NCBI RefSeq assembly: GCF_025118155.1
Contig: NW_026251389.1
Location: 1,240,001-1,304,000, forward strand
Direction of reading: 5' to 3'
Length of the DNA stretch: 64,000 nucleotides
Origin: Cokeromyces recurvatus
Taxonomy: Eukaryota > Mucoromycota > Mucoromycetes > Mucorales > Mucoraceae
Translations under genes and position numbers: made by a program
Part shown: positions 38,958 to 50,380 of the stretch, one piece after another
How the letters are laid out: each line of letters opens with the position of its first letter
Position numbering within the stretch: position 1 is the first letter of the stretch
Notes under the pieces: generated by a model
Database searches by the model: none
Told to the model about the DNA's origin: nothing
What the model saw: only the letters and a program-made list of their open reading frames with translations

Positions 38958-40283
38958 TAATTTGTTTATATCTATATGTATACAGATATATATATATATA
39001 TATATATATAATATTTATAGGAGAAAGAAATAAAAGAGAAGAAAGAAAGATAAAAAAAAAAGATAGAAGAAGACTATGTATAATATAATTGAATATAATA
39101 AACGGGAATATAATAGGTTTTAGGTTTTAACACAATTACAGGCAGCAATGAACATGAATAATTAATTAACGAAAAAGAAAAAAAAAAAAGAAAAATAAGC
39201 GGAGAAGTAATTCGATAAAAAAGCACGAGTTAATAAACAAAAACAAGAAAAAGGTCAAGGATTATTAGTTTAACTGAAACACTAGTATCATTGTCTAGAA
39301 AAAGATAATCAACAAAAAATAAAAAATAAAAAATGGTCGTGTGTAAAAAATGTTATTTCAATTTCCATTAATAGAAAAATAGTTTTAACATTAACTATGT
39401 CATTATTTATAATATTAATAGTAATAGCAATAGACAAAAAAGAAAATTATAACGTATTATTTATTAATATCAGAAGCAGCTTGTGAATGAGTACTTATAT
39501 ATGTATATATGTATGAATATATGTATATTTATATATAAAAATATATAAAAATATATGTATATATATATGTGTGTATATATACGTGCATAATGAAGATCTG
39601 ATCCGCGTTTCATGTATTTAATAACGATGAGAACGCGTATTTTACAGTGTACTTTACTATCATTTTATCTCGACATGATAGTGTCTATATGAAACATGAC
39701 ATCTACAACAACAAAGTTAATTTTGATTTACCTTTGAATAACAGGAATTCTGAAAAAAATTTGTTACTTTGTTGTGATGTAGAAAGAGTTTCTATTATGA
39801 ATATTTCTTGTAAAAAAAAAAAAAGAAAAGAAAATCAATCAACAAGTAATAAGTTTAATTTTAGACGGTAAAAAGCCTTTTGCTACTGACAATAAAAATA
39901 GTATTTATTTAAAGTGCCTGAAGTTTTCATGACTAAAAAAAGAAAAAATCCGTTACTTTTTTTTTTGCTTATATAAATATATTGATGGTGGTAGTGGCAA
40001 TTATTACGTATAAATATGTAAAAAAAAGGTACATTTCTTTTTTTAAATCTTTCCCTCTTCCTTTTAAATAAGGCATATTTAATTTCCACGTGAAGAAAGT
40101 GCTAACATAACTAGAGTAGTAACTGCTATAACAATCTTGTTTAGCATTTAAAATAGACTGCTTGAATGATAGAAGATCAATCATAAACTAATATGATACT
40201 AATGCTTATCCAAGAAAATGATGGTATAGAATTAAAACAATTTGATGTTATTGCTATTTATAACTTGCTGGCATTTATTCTTG

Positions 40284-40316
<33 letters not shown>

Positions 40317-41630
40317 GACAGAATTTTTCAAGATAATCATATAAGATAAAATAAAGTATAATCAAATAACATAATTAGATAACCTTCATTCATCGTAATA
40401 TATTTAATAATGGTGATAAGTTACGATTCTAGTGATATTGATTGTTTTATTAAAATAACGTACACTTCTTTTTTTTATGTTTCGAACTGCTTATATGATT
40501 TTCCCAAGCACTTTATACAAACTATTCAATGAGTTTAATACAATTCTATTACCTGACATGATAGTTAGAAGAAGAAGTGAAAGAATGATAACTGATAGTA
40601 ATGAAGATATTAGTAGTTATCGAGAATGAATAACGAATATATTTTATTCATAAATATGCATAATTATACTGCATGTGTTACTGCTATTTTTATTATCAGT
40701 ACATTTAGTTGCTCTATTATAGAGTATTATGAGTGCTTCAAATATTAAATTGAAAAGTGTATTAAATTATAAAAGCATCCTATATTTTTAGTACCTTGAG
40801 TTTCCGCAATTTTTTTGAAGAATAAAAAAGAAAAAGTGTTTCAAATACATAGGCAAAGGCTAGCGCAACGAGATTTGATTAGACAGTATGCAAATGAGTT
40901 TATATATTACCAGCAGCTACTCAGCATCATACTGCATAGATATAAATATATATTATTAACACACTTTCTAATTTAATAGAGTAGTGCATCCGATAAGCTT
41001 AACTTTTATTGCTGACAAAATATGTATCAATATATCTTGTTTTGCAATCTACTAACCTAAATTATAGCAAATATAAAGTCATGGTGTCTTTTTCTTTCTT
41101 TTATAATTCTAGTAAGTTTTTTTTTTCTTCTTCCTTTGGTGAAGCGTTCATTATCCTTTAAAATTCCTTTTATTTTTATTTGCTATTTATAAATTTTTAT
41201 TATTATGCTTTAGTCTCAAACCTCCGCCACTTCTCCTCTCCTCGTTTCCCCCAAAAAAAAAAAAAAAAAAAGAAAAGTGACAATTGAGATGTAGCCAAAT
41301 ATCATTTATATCAATTTCTTTAAAATTTTCTTTCATCAATGATGTGTTCGTCAAACATGAAAAAAAAGAAGGTATTTACAATGTAATATGGTTCTTTTTA
41401 TTTATGGAATAGCAGATCCATATATATCTTTAAAAGTTATGTTTAATAAAAAACGGATATTTATGTATATGTATTACCTGTAGTAACATAAAGCTATATT
41501 CCCCTAATAGAATGTATTACATAATAGTCTTTTTTTTTAAAATTAACATACTTATTACATAGAAAACACTTCTCTCTCTCAACATTCTTTACAAAGTGAT
41601 GTATATCATATATACTTCTTGGTAATGAGA

Positions 41631-41688
<58 letters not shown>

Positions 41689-42399
41689 GAGGTGATTGAG
41701 TATATCAGAAAGGTGCCTGACTATGCATTATGACAGCATATATTGTACATCTTTTAATCTTCTCTCCCTTTATTTCATGTGTGTACTCAAGAGAATTATG
41801 ATGTGATATTTTTATATAATCGGTACAATTCGAAAAAGATGAGTTAAAATAACTGAAGAAGTATTTTACCTTGTAGCTATTGATTTCAGCACCAACAAGA
41901 AATAGATATGTTTTATACCAAAATTAATGATAATAAAATACAATTGACACATGCATTATAAAAGAACGAGCTCTGCAATGTGATATGTTTTTATATCCAT
42001 ATCTGTATATCCATATCTATATATCCATATCTGTATATCTATATCCATATATCCATATATCCATATATCCATATATCCATATATCCATATATCCATATAT
42101 CCATATATCCATATATCCATATATCCATATATCCATATATTCATATATATCTATATATTATTATCGTTTAATGTCTATAATAGCATGTTTATTGAATGGA
42201 ATGGATCCAACTACCGTAAATAACATTCTTGTTTCAATAAACGTTAACAGTCCGTCCGTCCGTCCATCTATCTTTCTTTATTTTTATAATAGTAATTTTG
42301 ATGCTATCAGTTAAAGCTAACGATGTCTGAATGATAATTTTAGGTCGTAATAAATTTTGTATCTCAGAGAACCGTATTGGTTATAATGATAATAATACT

Positions 42400-42437
<38 letters not shown>

Positions 42438-42631
42438 CATGTGTTATGTGTGTGCACTTAATAAATATCACACATACCCTGCCCTTCTGCTCCTTCTTTT
42501 TTTTATTTTCTGCTTCTTTTTATTTTCTTTCTTCTTTTCTTCCCTTTTTCATTATATATACAAATACAAATACATACATATACATATACATATACATATC
42601 TATATGTATTTATGTATACATATATGTAATA
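38958..42631. other. 3.7-kb AT-rich region without a supportable gene
   Basis: Contains (AT)n near 38988, ATATGT-type simple repeats near 39500-39585, A runs at 40284-40313 and 41634-41685, the octamer array at 41992-42160, a CCGTCCGTCCGTCC tract near 42252 and a 36-nt T run at 42402-42437. No frame has domain or splice evidence. It lies between two divergent genes. Confidence 0.6.
41992..42160. repeat. Octamer tandem repeat (ATATCCAT)n
   Basis: At least 14 units of ATATCCAT; the 5' part is degenerate (variants with ATCTGTAT) and the 3' part nearly perfect. All three forward frames translate into Tyr/Ile/Ser/Pro repeats that are not protein. Confidence 0.95.
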
Positions 42632-43429
42632 ATGAATGGTAGCAAGCTTACAGCTATTATTACTACCAATAGAAACAAATATCCACTCTTACTAAACAAA
42701 ATATCAGTAATTAGTCTTGTCGTACTTGTTCATTCACATATCTATTGGATATATTCTGTTATTTATATTATCTATTACAAGATATTAAAGTTATTCGATA
42801 TCAAGAACACAAAAAGACAAGAATATAACAGTAGAGAGAAGAAAAGATATCATGAAACACACTCTACTACTACTACTATAACATTTATATCAAATAGTAC
42901 CAATTCACAACACTATAATAGTCTGCATTCATCATTTTATTATAATTTACCTTTAAATAGCTACCGGCATAGTCGTCGTCGTAGTAGTAGTATGTTGTCT
43001 CCTCTACTCCATCGTAACAAGACAACAAGAAGACTTCATGACAATCCCCTTTTACTATTACCCACTCTTGTAGAAGTCAGTAGTAATAGTCATTTTGATG
43101 ATGAATATAACAACGCTATTGCTATCACTACTCGTGATGATGAAAGAACAATGTACAATAATAAACAAAAGAGGAAGCGAGATAAGGCAATGCAATTATT
43201 CTTGAGATTTACTTTGTTTCAAAATAATAAGACAACGAATGAGGAGGACGGGAATGATAAAAAGAAGAAACGTGATAATAATAACAATATCATTTTGCTG
43301 ATGACACAGAAATTATCTATTAAGAAGAAAAAGCAAAAAGAAGACCAGGATGCAGAATTGGTTAACAAGCCTAAGAAGTTATTGTTTCAACAAATTTTAC
43401 CTTTTTCTTGGAAGAAATTGTACATATAA
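42632..43429 (+). CDS. Hypothetical protein with one membrane segment
   Basis: A single frame of 265 residues from the ATG at 42632; a longer upstream extension runs through a T tract and simple repeats and is unlikely to be translated. Residues about 25-50 form a hydrophobic segment (ISLVVLVHSHIYWIYSVIY). The rest is hydrophilic, rich in Ser/Thr/Asn (TTTT and SSS runs), with an Arg/Ser patch (RHSRRRSSS) and several Lys clusters. No known domain. It may be a lineage-specific protein or a fortuitous frame: an open frame of this length without introns in such AT-rich DNA is mild support. Confidence 0.5.
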   Translation: MNGSKLTAIITTNRNKYPLLLNKISVISLVVLVHSHIYWIYSVIYIIYYKILKLFDIKNTKRQEYNSREKKRYHETHSTTTTITFISNSTNSQHYNSLHSSFYYNLPLNSYRHSRRRSSSMLSPLLHRNKTTRRLHDNPLLLLPTLVEVSSNSHFDDEYNNAIAITTRDDERTMYNNKQKRKRDKAMQLFLRFTLFQNNKTTNEEDGNDKKKKRDNNNNIILLMTQKLSIKKKKQKEDQDAELVNKPKKLLFQQILPFSWKKLYI

Positions 43430-43651
43430 TAATAAAATGAAGAAAAATAATAATGATATTTCCATTTTTATACAAAAAATAGCTCATCGCATACATAATG
43501 TATATGCAAACATTATTTTATGTGTGTAATAGAAACAAAATCGTTACAAAATAATTAATATAGATATGGAAGAAAGAAAAGAAAAAAAAAAAAAGGGAGA
43601 GAAAGAGTAGGGGAAAATATTGCATTATATAAAGTAATATATTTATATACT

Positions 43652-44981
43652 TTATGCCATGCGAAGAATACCAGCATTCATCAATTTACGAATGTTATTT
43701 GCAACTTGAGGATTCTTCAAGTGTTCTTGAGCAGCCATAGGATTCTCTTGCATTTGCTGAAGAATTTGTTGCATCACAGGGTCACTAAGAATACGTTGAA
43801 CTTCAGGGTCTTGAGCAGCACGCTTAAGAACTTCTTCTTGAGATTCATTACCACCAGACATGGGGTTCATAGCAGCATAAGCCTTCATAGTTTGTTGTTG
43901 AATTTCACGACTGCACTTGCCATCCTTATCATGTTCCTTGGCCAATTTAAGAGTATCAATTGACTCTTGGAATTCTCTCTTGATAAGTTGAACTGCTGCC
44001 TTACGAATATAACCACGGGCTATTTAGATTATTATTTTTTTTTTCAAGTCAGTTTCTCTATTATCATTATATATTTGTATACATTTATAACTTACTGAAA
44101 GTAGGATCAAGCTCAATACATTTATTAGCATCCTTTTCAGCTTCATGAACAGCCATTAATTTCAAATAACAAGCAGCACGGTTAGAATAGGGTCTAACAT
44201 CCTTATCATTACGTTTAATGGCTTCAGTATATTGTTCAATAGCTTCAGGCCTATTTATATATACATAAAACACACAAACACAGAATTTTTGGTTATCATG
44301 AATGAATATGTATTACATATATCTATATTTTTACTTGCCATTTGCCAGCCTTGAATAAGGCATTACCCTCTTCACGAGCTTTATCAGCCAATTCAGGGTT
44401 ATAATAAGCAGCCTTTTCCTTTTCTTTCTTAAGTTTTTCGGTATCACGAAGCTTTTGAAGTGTTTCGGGTGTACGATGTTCAGTCAAAGATTTACCATAA
44501 TACTTGATAGCTTCATCTAAATTATCTAACTTGAGGTAAGCATTACCAATACGTTGAAGAGCTCTATTATATAATATAGTATAAGTTTAGTATTGCGTTC
44601 TCAACCCTTCCATTTTTTCTTTTTATCATAATTATGCTACTCACCTAGCAATTAGCTTGTAATCGCATCTTAATTCACGACCACGTTCAATTGCATCTTC
44701 ACAAACTTTAATACAGTCTTCAAATTTTTCTTGTTCAAAAAGAACAGCTAATAATAATAATAAACCGAATTAATCAACCAAGAATACATACATACTATTT
44801 TGCTATATGCAGATTATATATATACATTACCTGCTTTATTAGTTAAGAATGTAATATTGGTATTATCGAGTTCAAAAGCCTTGTTATAATGTTCAAGGGC
44901 AACTTCGAATTCACGTTTCTTATATGCTTGATTACCAAGTTCCTTTTCAGCCAAGGCTTGTTGTTTATTATCGTCAGACAT
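43652..44981 (-). CDS. STI1: Short STI1/Hop co-chaperone lacking TPR1
   Basis: Five exons (44981-44831, 44747-44645, 44563-44339, 44250-44096, 44019-43652) give 333 residues. Sti1/Hop bridges Hsp70 and Hsp90. The start [20 protein letters not shown] corresponds to the first helix of TPR2A; then come the TPR2A repeats ([13 protein letters not shown]), TPR2B ([20 protein letters not shown]) and the DP2 domain ([20 protein letters not shown]). The usual TPR1 and DP1 domains are absent, and no exon for them is visible in the 0.4 kb upstream. A short Sti1 of this kind is known from Caenorhabditis. The third intron must start GCAAGT, a GC-AG intron: only that donor restores [12 protein letters not shown]. 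Confidence 0.88.
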
Positions 44982-45365
44982 GATTATATATTTTTTTTTC
45001 TTGAAAAAAAAAGAATGATAAAAGAAAAAAGAAAACACGAAATTATAGTAGCAGGAAAATTATTATTATTTTTATTTTTTTTTATTTTTTCGAAAGAGCT
45101 TTCTGGAACTCTCGATTTGTGACTCAAATTTAATCCAATAAATCCTAGTTATCAGGAATCAAATCATTATTCACAAAGAGCTTTTTTTTTTTTTTTTTTT
45201 TTTTTATCGTAAAGACCTTGTTTTAACTAGCAAAAAAACAACAATAACATGTATTACAAAAACAATTATGAAATTTTAATATGTATATTTTTATTATGAG
45301 TAGAAACTATACAAACAAAATAATTTATATATATAAAATGTTGATCATTTTATATTACAACTTTT
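44982..45365. other. Spacer between STI1 and the eS31 gene
   Basis: Contains a T run at about 45182-45206 and no coding frame. It includes the STI1 promoter and the eS31 3' UTR. Confidence 0.6.
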
Positions 45366-46057
45366 TTAAGCTTGTTGTTCCTATAAAAAAAAATATATAC
45401 ATATACGTTAATTCTCGTTTCTTTCTTTCATCCTTTTTTTTTCATCATTTACCTTTTGGAAGACATAAGTCAAGTGACACTTGCCACAGTATTGACGGTC
45501 CTTGTGCTTGGCCATGAAGACACCAGCACCACAGGTAGCATTGGGACATTCACGACGAAGACGAGTGATCTTACCAGATTCATCAACCTTGTAGTACTTG
45601 AGGATAGCCAACTTGACCTTAGTACGCTTGTGCTTGATCTTCTTGGGAGTGGTGTAGGTCTTCTTCTTTCTCTTCTTACCACCACCGAGGAGTTCAGCGT
45701 TGAGGTGAAGGGTAGAGTTGTCTTGGATACCATAAAGGGCAAGGGCTTCAGAGTTTTGAAGAGACTTACCGGCGAAGGAAAGACATTGAGATTCAACATC
45801 AATACCTAATAAAAGAAAAAGGGGGAAAAAATTAGATGCGCGTTAAAATAAAGAAAGGTTAAAGGAAGGAGGAACTTTCTCGCATTGTATATTAAAAGCT
45901 CCAATATACAATTCCCCTTTTTATAATTAAATGAGTTTTTTTTTTTTTTTTTACCTTCACGAGCGGCAATCATAGCCTTAACATTTTCAACAGAGGTGGC
46001 AGAGGTGACCTCGAAAGCGAGGGTGTTACCGGCAAGGGACTTGACAAAAAGTTGCAT
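45366..46057 (-). CDS. Ubiquitin-like / ribosomal protein eS31 fusion
   Basis: Three exons (46057-45955, 45805-45453, 45380-45366) give 156 residues, the usual length of the ubiquitin-S27a precursor (RPS27A/UBI3 family). The eS31 part is standard: basic [18 protein letters not shown], then [16 protein letters not shown] and a zinc finger CPNATC...CGKC, ending EQQA. The ubiquitin part (residues 1-76) is strongly diverged: K6, K27 and K48 are kept, but position 11 is Asn, 29 Met, 33 Arg and 63 Asp; Ile44 is Ser, Val70 Asn, Arg72 Glu and Arg74 Leu. The tail is ELLGG, so the Gly-Gly cleavage point before GKKRKKK remains. It would probably serve as a folding leader for eS31 rather than as usable ubiquitin. 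Confidence 0.93.
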
Positions 46058-46861
46058 TGCGAAAAAGAGGAGGAACTAAAAAAAAAAGAGGTAGTTTAAT
46101 GGTCTTTATTATTGACATGAAAAAAAAAAATTTACAACACTTGATAATGATTGGATAATATTAGCTGTGGCTTAGTGATTTAATTTATATTATGATAATA
46201 ATGGTGCCTGTTATTAATGATGTGTAGTAATAATTCATCGAACAAAAAAAAAAAAAATATATACATTTATATAAATTTATAGAATAGAAGGGAAAGAGTT
46301 AACATATAAATACATTGAACAGGTTTTATGGATAAATAGATTGATAATAAGAAGCTATACGGTTACTTGGATGTAATAAAAACAAAAATATTTTCCTTAA
46401 AACATTCATTTATAGAAGATTGTTTAAAAAGCTATTAGTAAATGTATGAAAGAGCTTAATATAGCCTCTACAAATTGTATAGTCAAGTAGCATTTATAAT
46501 GATATTTTACTGCGTACATGTTTAAACATGTATATACACATTCAAAATATATAAACGTAGTCGTCATTTCCAAGTATATATTTTTTATTAACAGGAGTAT
46601 TCCCATATTATACATGCCTTCTATCTAACAAATCTCATTAACCCACTTTTAACTCTGACTAGAGCTGATAAAATAATAATAAAAAAAAGAAGGAAAAATT
46701 ACAACTGATAACGGCTTTATTGTTTTTTCTTTTTCTTTTTTTAAAAAAAAAAGGAATGTTTGTACAATGGTTTTATTTTATTTCATTTTATTTTTTTTTT
46801 TTATAATTAGTTTATTTTTCATTTTCATTTATAATATAAATATATAAAAAGAAAAAGGTTA
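46058..46861. other. Intergenic, promoter side of the eS31 gene
   Basis: AT-rich with short A and T runs; no coding frame. It separates the eS31 start from the 3' end of the U3 snoRNA gene on the same strand. Confidence 0.6.
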
Positions 46862-46862
46862 A

Positions 46863-47078
46863 GTTATCAGACTTGTAGCTCCTTCCGTGCCATGTCCTTG
46901 GAATAAAAGACAGGCGAGATCATCAACTGACGAAAAGTACTCAGAGAGATAACAATTCGCCACACTTCACTCTAAAGAAGGTCTACTAAAAATCATCGAC
47001 TAACTTGGAGATTGTATCTAGTTTGGAAAACATAGAATTGAAACGTACTGTATACAGATCCTGTAGAGTACGGTCACT
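46863..47078 (-). ncRNA. U3 small nucleolar RNA
   Basis: Read on the minus strand, an island of higher GC carries the U3 boxes in order. The 5' end is GACCGTACTCTACAGGATC (boxes A'/A, like the yeast GACGUACUUCA/UAGGAUC). A C'-type element CGATGAT lies at about 46991-46998, box B AGAGTGA at about 46966-46973, box C TTGATGATCT at about 46916-46926, and the terminal box D GTCTGA at 46867-46872. The spacing CCAAGTTAGTCGATGAT...AGAGTGA mirrors yeast U3. Length is about 215 nt. U3 base-pairs with the pre-rRNA 5' ETS and 18S region in the small-subunit processome. No intron is apparent, unlike Saccharomyces. Ends are estimated. Confidence 0.88.
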
Positions 47079-47113
47079 AAAGAAAAAATTCATTTTGTTT
47101 ACTTTTCGAGTCC

Positions 47114-47120
47114 TTTTATA
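47114..47120 (-). promoter_or_regulatory. TATA box of the U3 snoRNA gene
   Basis: TATAAAA on the minus strand, about 36-42 nt upstream of the proposed U3 5' end, at a spacing suitable for directing its transcription start. Confidence 0.5.
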
Positions 47121-48092
47121 GTTTTTTTTTTCTTTCTCGGGACTGAGTTTCAATGCTAAATAAATCTAAAAAAAAAAAAAAATTTTCGTAGTAGTCACAT
47201 TTATAAAGTTCTTCTAGTAGAAATAGAGTAACCATTTTCGGTATAAACTCTATTGATAAGACTCCTTATAATTATAGATCACTTGTATGAAACAGATCAT
47301 AAAATAATTACAATAACAACAACAATAATAGTATTAATAGTGCAGAAGACTATAACTTTTTAAATGTAATAAACTTACTGTTCTCTTGTTTACATAATAC
47401 TTAGTGTTATATCAACTCCTCTTGATGACTACTGGTAGTAGTAGCAAACAAACTTTATACGTCTATGATTGGTTTATTATTGTATCACGTAGAATAATGG
47501 AGTAGTCGTAGTAGTAGTAAATAATAATGGTATTACTATCTGAAATAAACAAGAAAATGCTCAGTAGTGGTGGGTATGATTTATTAAGTGAAACAAGCAT
47601 GCTTTATTGATATAATAACAAAGAAGCAAGAAAAAAAAAGTTGTTCTACTACTACTACTACTATTACAAAATATCATATGACTGACAATTCTTCCCCTTT
47701 CCTCCCCACACTACTTTGTTGAGTGAAACAAATAAATATTATTTTAGAGAGGAGCAGCAGCAGGAAAGGGACATGATCCCATGTCAAGTAAAATCGAGTC
47801 TACTATTTCTTCTCATAAATGAGAATTTAATATTTGAAACCAAGTTTACACTCTTTCCTTGGGAGAGAAAGAAAGGCTTTGTTTATATCGGTAGAATAAA
47901 AGAATTTGTGTGTGATTTTTATTTATTTATTTATTTATTTTTTAAAAAAAACACTGAAATAGTAGTGCTAAGCTTACTATGATTACTACAATAGTATTAC
48001 ATAATAATATACAAATAATATGCATAAATTTTATTAAGATTTGAGATATACTACACACATACACACACACACTCACACAGTACAAAAAGAAA
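47121..48092. other. Intergenic between U3 and the aldehyde dehydrogenase
   Basis: AT-rich with (ACT)n/(AGT)n-like tracts near 47500 and 47650 and a (TTTA)n tract near 47922. An 88-codon plus-strand frame at 47716-47982 has no features of a protein. A (CA)n tract at about 48055-48080 lies beyond the dehydrogenase stop. Confidence 0.6.
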
Positions 48093-49856
48093 TTAAGGTG
48101 TACGGTTTACATTAATCTTAACAGTCTTGACCTAAATAAATAAAAAAAAAAAGTTTAATTTCTTTGTTCTCATCCCTTATATGCATAATACATTTTTTTT
48201 TTTTTTTTTACCTGAATATAATTATCTAATGCATATTCACCATTCTCACGACCAATACCACTTTGACGGAAACCACCAAATGGTGTGTTATAATCCAATT
48301 CATTATAACAATTAATCCCTAATAATGATAATTATATCAGTATTATAATCTCTTTTTAATTTCTTCTTTAGCTTACAAACTGTGCCAGCTGCAAGTCGGT
48401 TAGATACATCAATAGCACGTGCAGTATCTTTTGTAAAGACAGCAGCAGCAAGACCATATTCTGTATCTAATGCCATATTGATTACATCATCAACATCATC
48501 AAACTTAGAGACAGTGACAACAGGACCAAAGATTTCTTCACGCACAATAGTCATATCTTCTTTTACATTTGTAAAGACAGTAGGTTCAATGAAATAACCT
48601 TCACTACCCCATTGATTACCTCCCATATAACAGGTAGCACCTTGTTCTTTACCAGATTCAATATATCTCATGATACGATCAAATTGAGCTTTAGAGACTT
48701 GAGGTCCCTGGAAGGTATCATCATCATGAGGATCACCTAATTTAGTTTGACTTGTATATTCTTTAAACTTTTTCAAGAATTCATCATGAATACTAGATTG
48801 AACATAGATACGACTACCAGCACAACAACATTGGCCATGATTAAAGAAGATACCCTTATGAGCCCATCGAACGGCTTGATCTAAATCAGCATCATCAAAG
48901 ATGATATTAGGTGATTTACCTCCTAATTCAAGGGTCACCTTCTTAAGATTGCTTTCAGCTGCAGCTCTCATGACAGCACGACCTACTGCAGTACTGCCTG
49001 TAAATGCTACCTTGGCAACCTTCATATGACGAGAGAGGGCTTCCCCTGTGATGGGACCATAACCTGTAATAATGTTAACTACACCAGGTGGGAAACCTGC
49101 CTCAACGATCAATTGAGCTACCTTGAGAGCCGAAAGGGGGGTCAATTCAGAGGTCTTGACAACGATCGTATTACCTGTACATAAAGCAGGACCTAACTTC
49201 CAACCAAGCATCATTAAAGGGAAATTCCAGGGAATGATAGCAGCACAGACACCAATAGGTTCATGACGTGTATATGAAAGTGCTCCCTCTGTATCAATTA
49301 CTTTACCATGTACCTTGTCAGCATAACCAGCAAAGTAACGAAGTGAAATAGCGATTTGTTTAACATCAAAGAGACGTGAAAAGGTAATCCCTTTACCATT
49401 ATCAAGAGTTTCAATCTGAGAGAGTTCTTCATTATCACGATCAATCAAATCAGCAAGTTTAAACATAAGACTTGCACGCTCAAGAGGGGACATCTTTCTC
49501 CAAGGACCATTAAAAGCATCAAGAGCTGCTTCAACAGCCATATCTACTTCTTCCTTACCAGCTATATATCAAATATAATTTAGTTTTTTTTTTTTATGTA
49601 TATGTATATGTATAGATTACCAGCTTGAACTGCAGTAATGACTTTGCCAGTAGCAGGGTTTACAGTGTCAATAGTATTAGAACCACCAACAAATTTATTA
49701 TTGATAAAAAGACCCGTTTGAACTAAATAAACAACAACAACAACAGCATTATTATTAAACAAAAAAAAAAAAAAAAAAAAAAGATGTATCTACAATCGAC
49801 TTACGCTTAAGCTTATAACCCTTTGGAGTTTCAGTTTCAACAAGATAACCAGTCAT
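48093..49856 (-). CDS. NAD(P)+-dependent aldehyde dehydrogenase
   Basis: Five exons (49856-49805, 49722-49621, 49561-48377, 48318-48212, 48131-48093) join in frame to 494 residues, the family's usual size. The enzyme oxidises aldehydes to carboxylic acids. Visible are [19 protein letters not shown] at the N-terminus, [17 protein letters not shown], the nucleotide-binding FTGSTAVGR, the general base in LELGGKSPN (Glu264), the catalytic cysteine in [10 protein letters not shown] (about Cys297), EEIFGPVV and PFGGFRQSG near the end. There is no obvious organelle signal; the N-terminus [15 protein letters not shown] suggests a cytosolic enzyme. Substrate cannot be read from the sequence. Confidence 0.93.
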
Positions 49857-50380
49857 TTTAAAAGAAATTAATAAATAATAAGGAAAAGAAAGATGACAAG
49901 AATTAATAAATCCTCCCGCTTTTTATATATCTGTAAAATGTGTAACTTTGTTTTTTTATCATTACAAAAAAAAGTTCTCACCATTACTTTAAGCTACATT
50001 TATTTGCCCCACATTATTTTAATAGGTTGCACTAATCAAATTGTTTCAATTAGAATTCAGTTTTAACTTTCTTTTAAGATGACACATTTTGTTATACATG
50101 CACTCCTTCTTAAATCACATGGCGCACTTTTATTTTTTTTTTTTTTTTTTAATGGCACTATTTTTTTTATTTTTATTTTTATTTTTTTTATTTTGGTACA
50201 TATTTTAAATTTAGTTTGACATAACTGCCGACTTTTGTCATGGCACATTTTTTTTTTATTGATAGCACAGAAATTTTGGCACAATAGTGTGCCATCACAT
50301 TAAAGTGGCTGTTTATCAAATCACAACTGCCATTTGGATGCAGAATAACGACAAAAGTCTCGCAAGTCACTGTCAAGAAT
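49857..50380. other. Intergenic with T-rich tracts
   Basis: Holds (ATTTTT)n-type tracts at about 50160-50190 and a short palindrome GGCACA-ATAG-TGTGCC at about 50279. No supportable gene. It may contain the 3' end of the transposase remnant that follows. Confidence 0.5.

Noticed and set aside
41956..42314. Frames of 60-110 codons over the octamer array
   Set aside because: An 8-nt repeat is open in several frames by periodicity; the product is a monotonous Tyr/Ile/Ser/Pro repeat.
42377..42631. N-terminal extension of the hypothetical gene at 42632
   Set aside because: It runs through a 36-nt T tract and simple ATACAT repeats; the ATG at 42632 is the more credible start.
45470..45809. Antisense and alternate frames of 110-117 codons over the eS31 gene
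   Set aside because: Shadows of a well-conserved gene; codon-biased exons often leave other frames open.
46880..47080. Two minus-strand frames of about 35 codons that look protein-like
   Set aside because: The region matches the ordered boxes of U3 snoRNA, and joining the frames would need introns under 40 nt.
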